From: Bacteroidales bacterium UBA5833
GTDB lineage: Bacteria > Bacteroidota > Bacteroidia > Bacteroidales > Lentimicrobiaceae
Direction of reading: 5' to 3'
DNA length: 51,825 nt
Assembly (NCBI GenBank): GCA_002433025.1
Contig: DJGZ01000086.1
Span: 1-51,825 of the forward strand
Shown here: piece by piece, positions 51,451-51,825 of the stretch
How the letters are laid out: every line of letters starts with the position of its first letter
How positions within the stretch are numbered: position 1 is the first letter of the stretch
Translations under genes and position numbers: made by a program
The notes under the pieces: model-generated
What the model saw: only the letters and a program-made list of their open reading frames with translations
Told to the model about the DNA's origin: nothing
The model's database searches: none

Positions 51451-51555
51451 CACAAAGACACGGAGACACTAAGTGCCACTAAATGAGAAAAATAAATTCG
51501 TGCAACTTGATGCCTTTAAGCCACTTCGGCAGGCTCAGTGCATCGCTTTGTGGCG
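51451..51555. repeat. dispersed-repeat-like sequences
   Basis: CACAAAGACACGGAGACACT (51451-51470) and TTCGGCAGGCTCAGTGCATC (about 51525-51544) look like short sequences seen scattered through many bacterial genomes. They have no coding content. The stretch from 51415 to 51660 holds no gene. Confidence 0.45.
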
Positions 51556-51664
51556 AAAAAGTGAAAGTAAGCCGTGACTTGTTACTTTCTTCTGAAACCC
51601 TTAACTACTATGCATTCTGGTCAAATTTTATTATTTTTCCCGGACAACAATGGGTTTGAAAATA

Positions 51665-51825
51665 AAAAAGGTGCCTTTCAGCACCTTAGTTTGTAGGAGT
51701 GGTCAGACCCGGACTGACGACCATCCCGGCCCCGGCCGGGATACGCGGACCAACTGAAAATTTCAGGATTGAAAATAAAAAAAGGTGCCTTTCAGCACCT
51801 TAGTTTGTCGGAGTGGTCAGACCCG
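51665..51825. repeat. tandem 114-bp repeat, second and partial third copies
   Basis: GGTGCCTTTCAGCACC recurs at 51670 and 51784, a period of 114 bp. Each is followed by the GTTTGT(C/A)GGAGTGGTCAGAC element (51689-51774, and 51803 to the window end). The GGTGC/GCACC hairpin next to A tracts could end minus-strand transcripts. The array continues beyond the window. Confidence 0.75.

Noticed and set aside
51242..51469. 75-codon minus-strand open frame at the right end
   Set aside because: Most of it is translation of the hairpin-bearing repeat.
51331..51825. possible CRISPR array
   Set aside because: Units are about 84-114 bp with internal hairpins and no short regular repeat-spacer pattern; no cas genes are present.

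Overview
The window reads as the chromosome of a member of the Bacteroidota, probably class Bacteroidia. Four things point there: promoters with the phylum's TTTG / TAnnTTTG pattern (for example 9397-9428 and 11435-11466); two proteins ending in a type IX secretion (T9SS) type A sorting domain; a GldA-type ABC ATPase; and a glycine-lipid acyltransferase pair. Genus cannot be assigned from the sequence alone. Almost every gene is intact; one possible gene remnant lies at the left edge.

Left part (1-6646, plus strand): a compact operon of DoxX, three Gfo/Idh/MocA oxidoreductases (two with Tat signals), a Tat/lipobox TIM-barrel epimerase-like protein and a DUF1080 lipoprotein. The set resembles the 3-keto-glycoside routes described in gut Bacteroides, apparently placed largely in the cell envelope. 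A perfect 14-bp hairpin separates it from metK, which carries a likely SAM-II riboswitch in its leader. gldA and an unusually long nucleotide-sugar dehydrogenase follow, then a repeat-bearing spacer.

Centre (11435-34697): a ribosomal block (rplM-rpsI, rpsB-tsf) with structured leaders; a tandem pair of DUF3857/transglutaminase-like secreted proteins, one of which has lost two of its three catalytic residues; and a complete minus-strand division and cell-wall cluster reading mraZ-rsmH-ftsL-ftsI-murE-mraY-murD-ftsW-murG-murC-ftsQ-ftsA-ftsZ-yqeY. Three 10-bp MraZ boxes lie upstream of mraZ. MurE carries the DNPR motif of meso-diaminopimelate enzymes.

Right-centre (34898-42818): divergent from mraZ are glycine-lipid-type acyltransferases and the GTPase YsxC/EngB. 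An acyl-CoA carboxylase pair (biotin carrier and carboxyltransferase), a YjbR/MmcQ protein, a small DUF6132 membrane protein and MutS2 follow.

Right end (42866-51825): a large TPR-CHAT (caspase-like) lipoprotein, two paralogous T9SS cargo proteins, and a divergent ECF sigma factor overlapping a membrane TPR protein that may be its regulator. This is the most unusual part of the window: a protease-like TPR-CHAT protein beside a sigma/membrane-regulator pair, with two cargo proteins sharing an invariant 24-residue block. The window ends in tandem 114-bp hairpin-bearing repeats.
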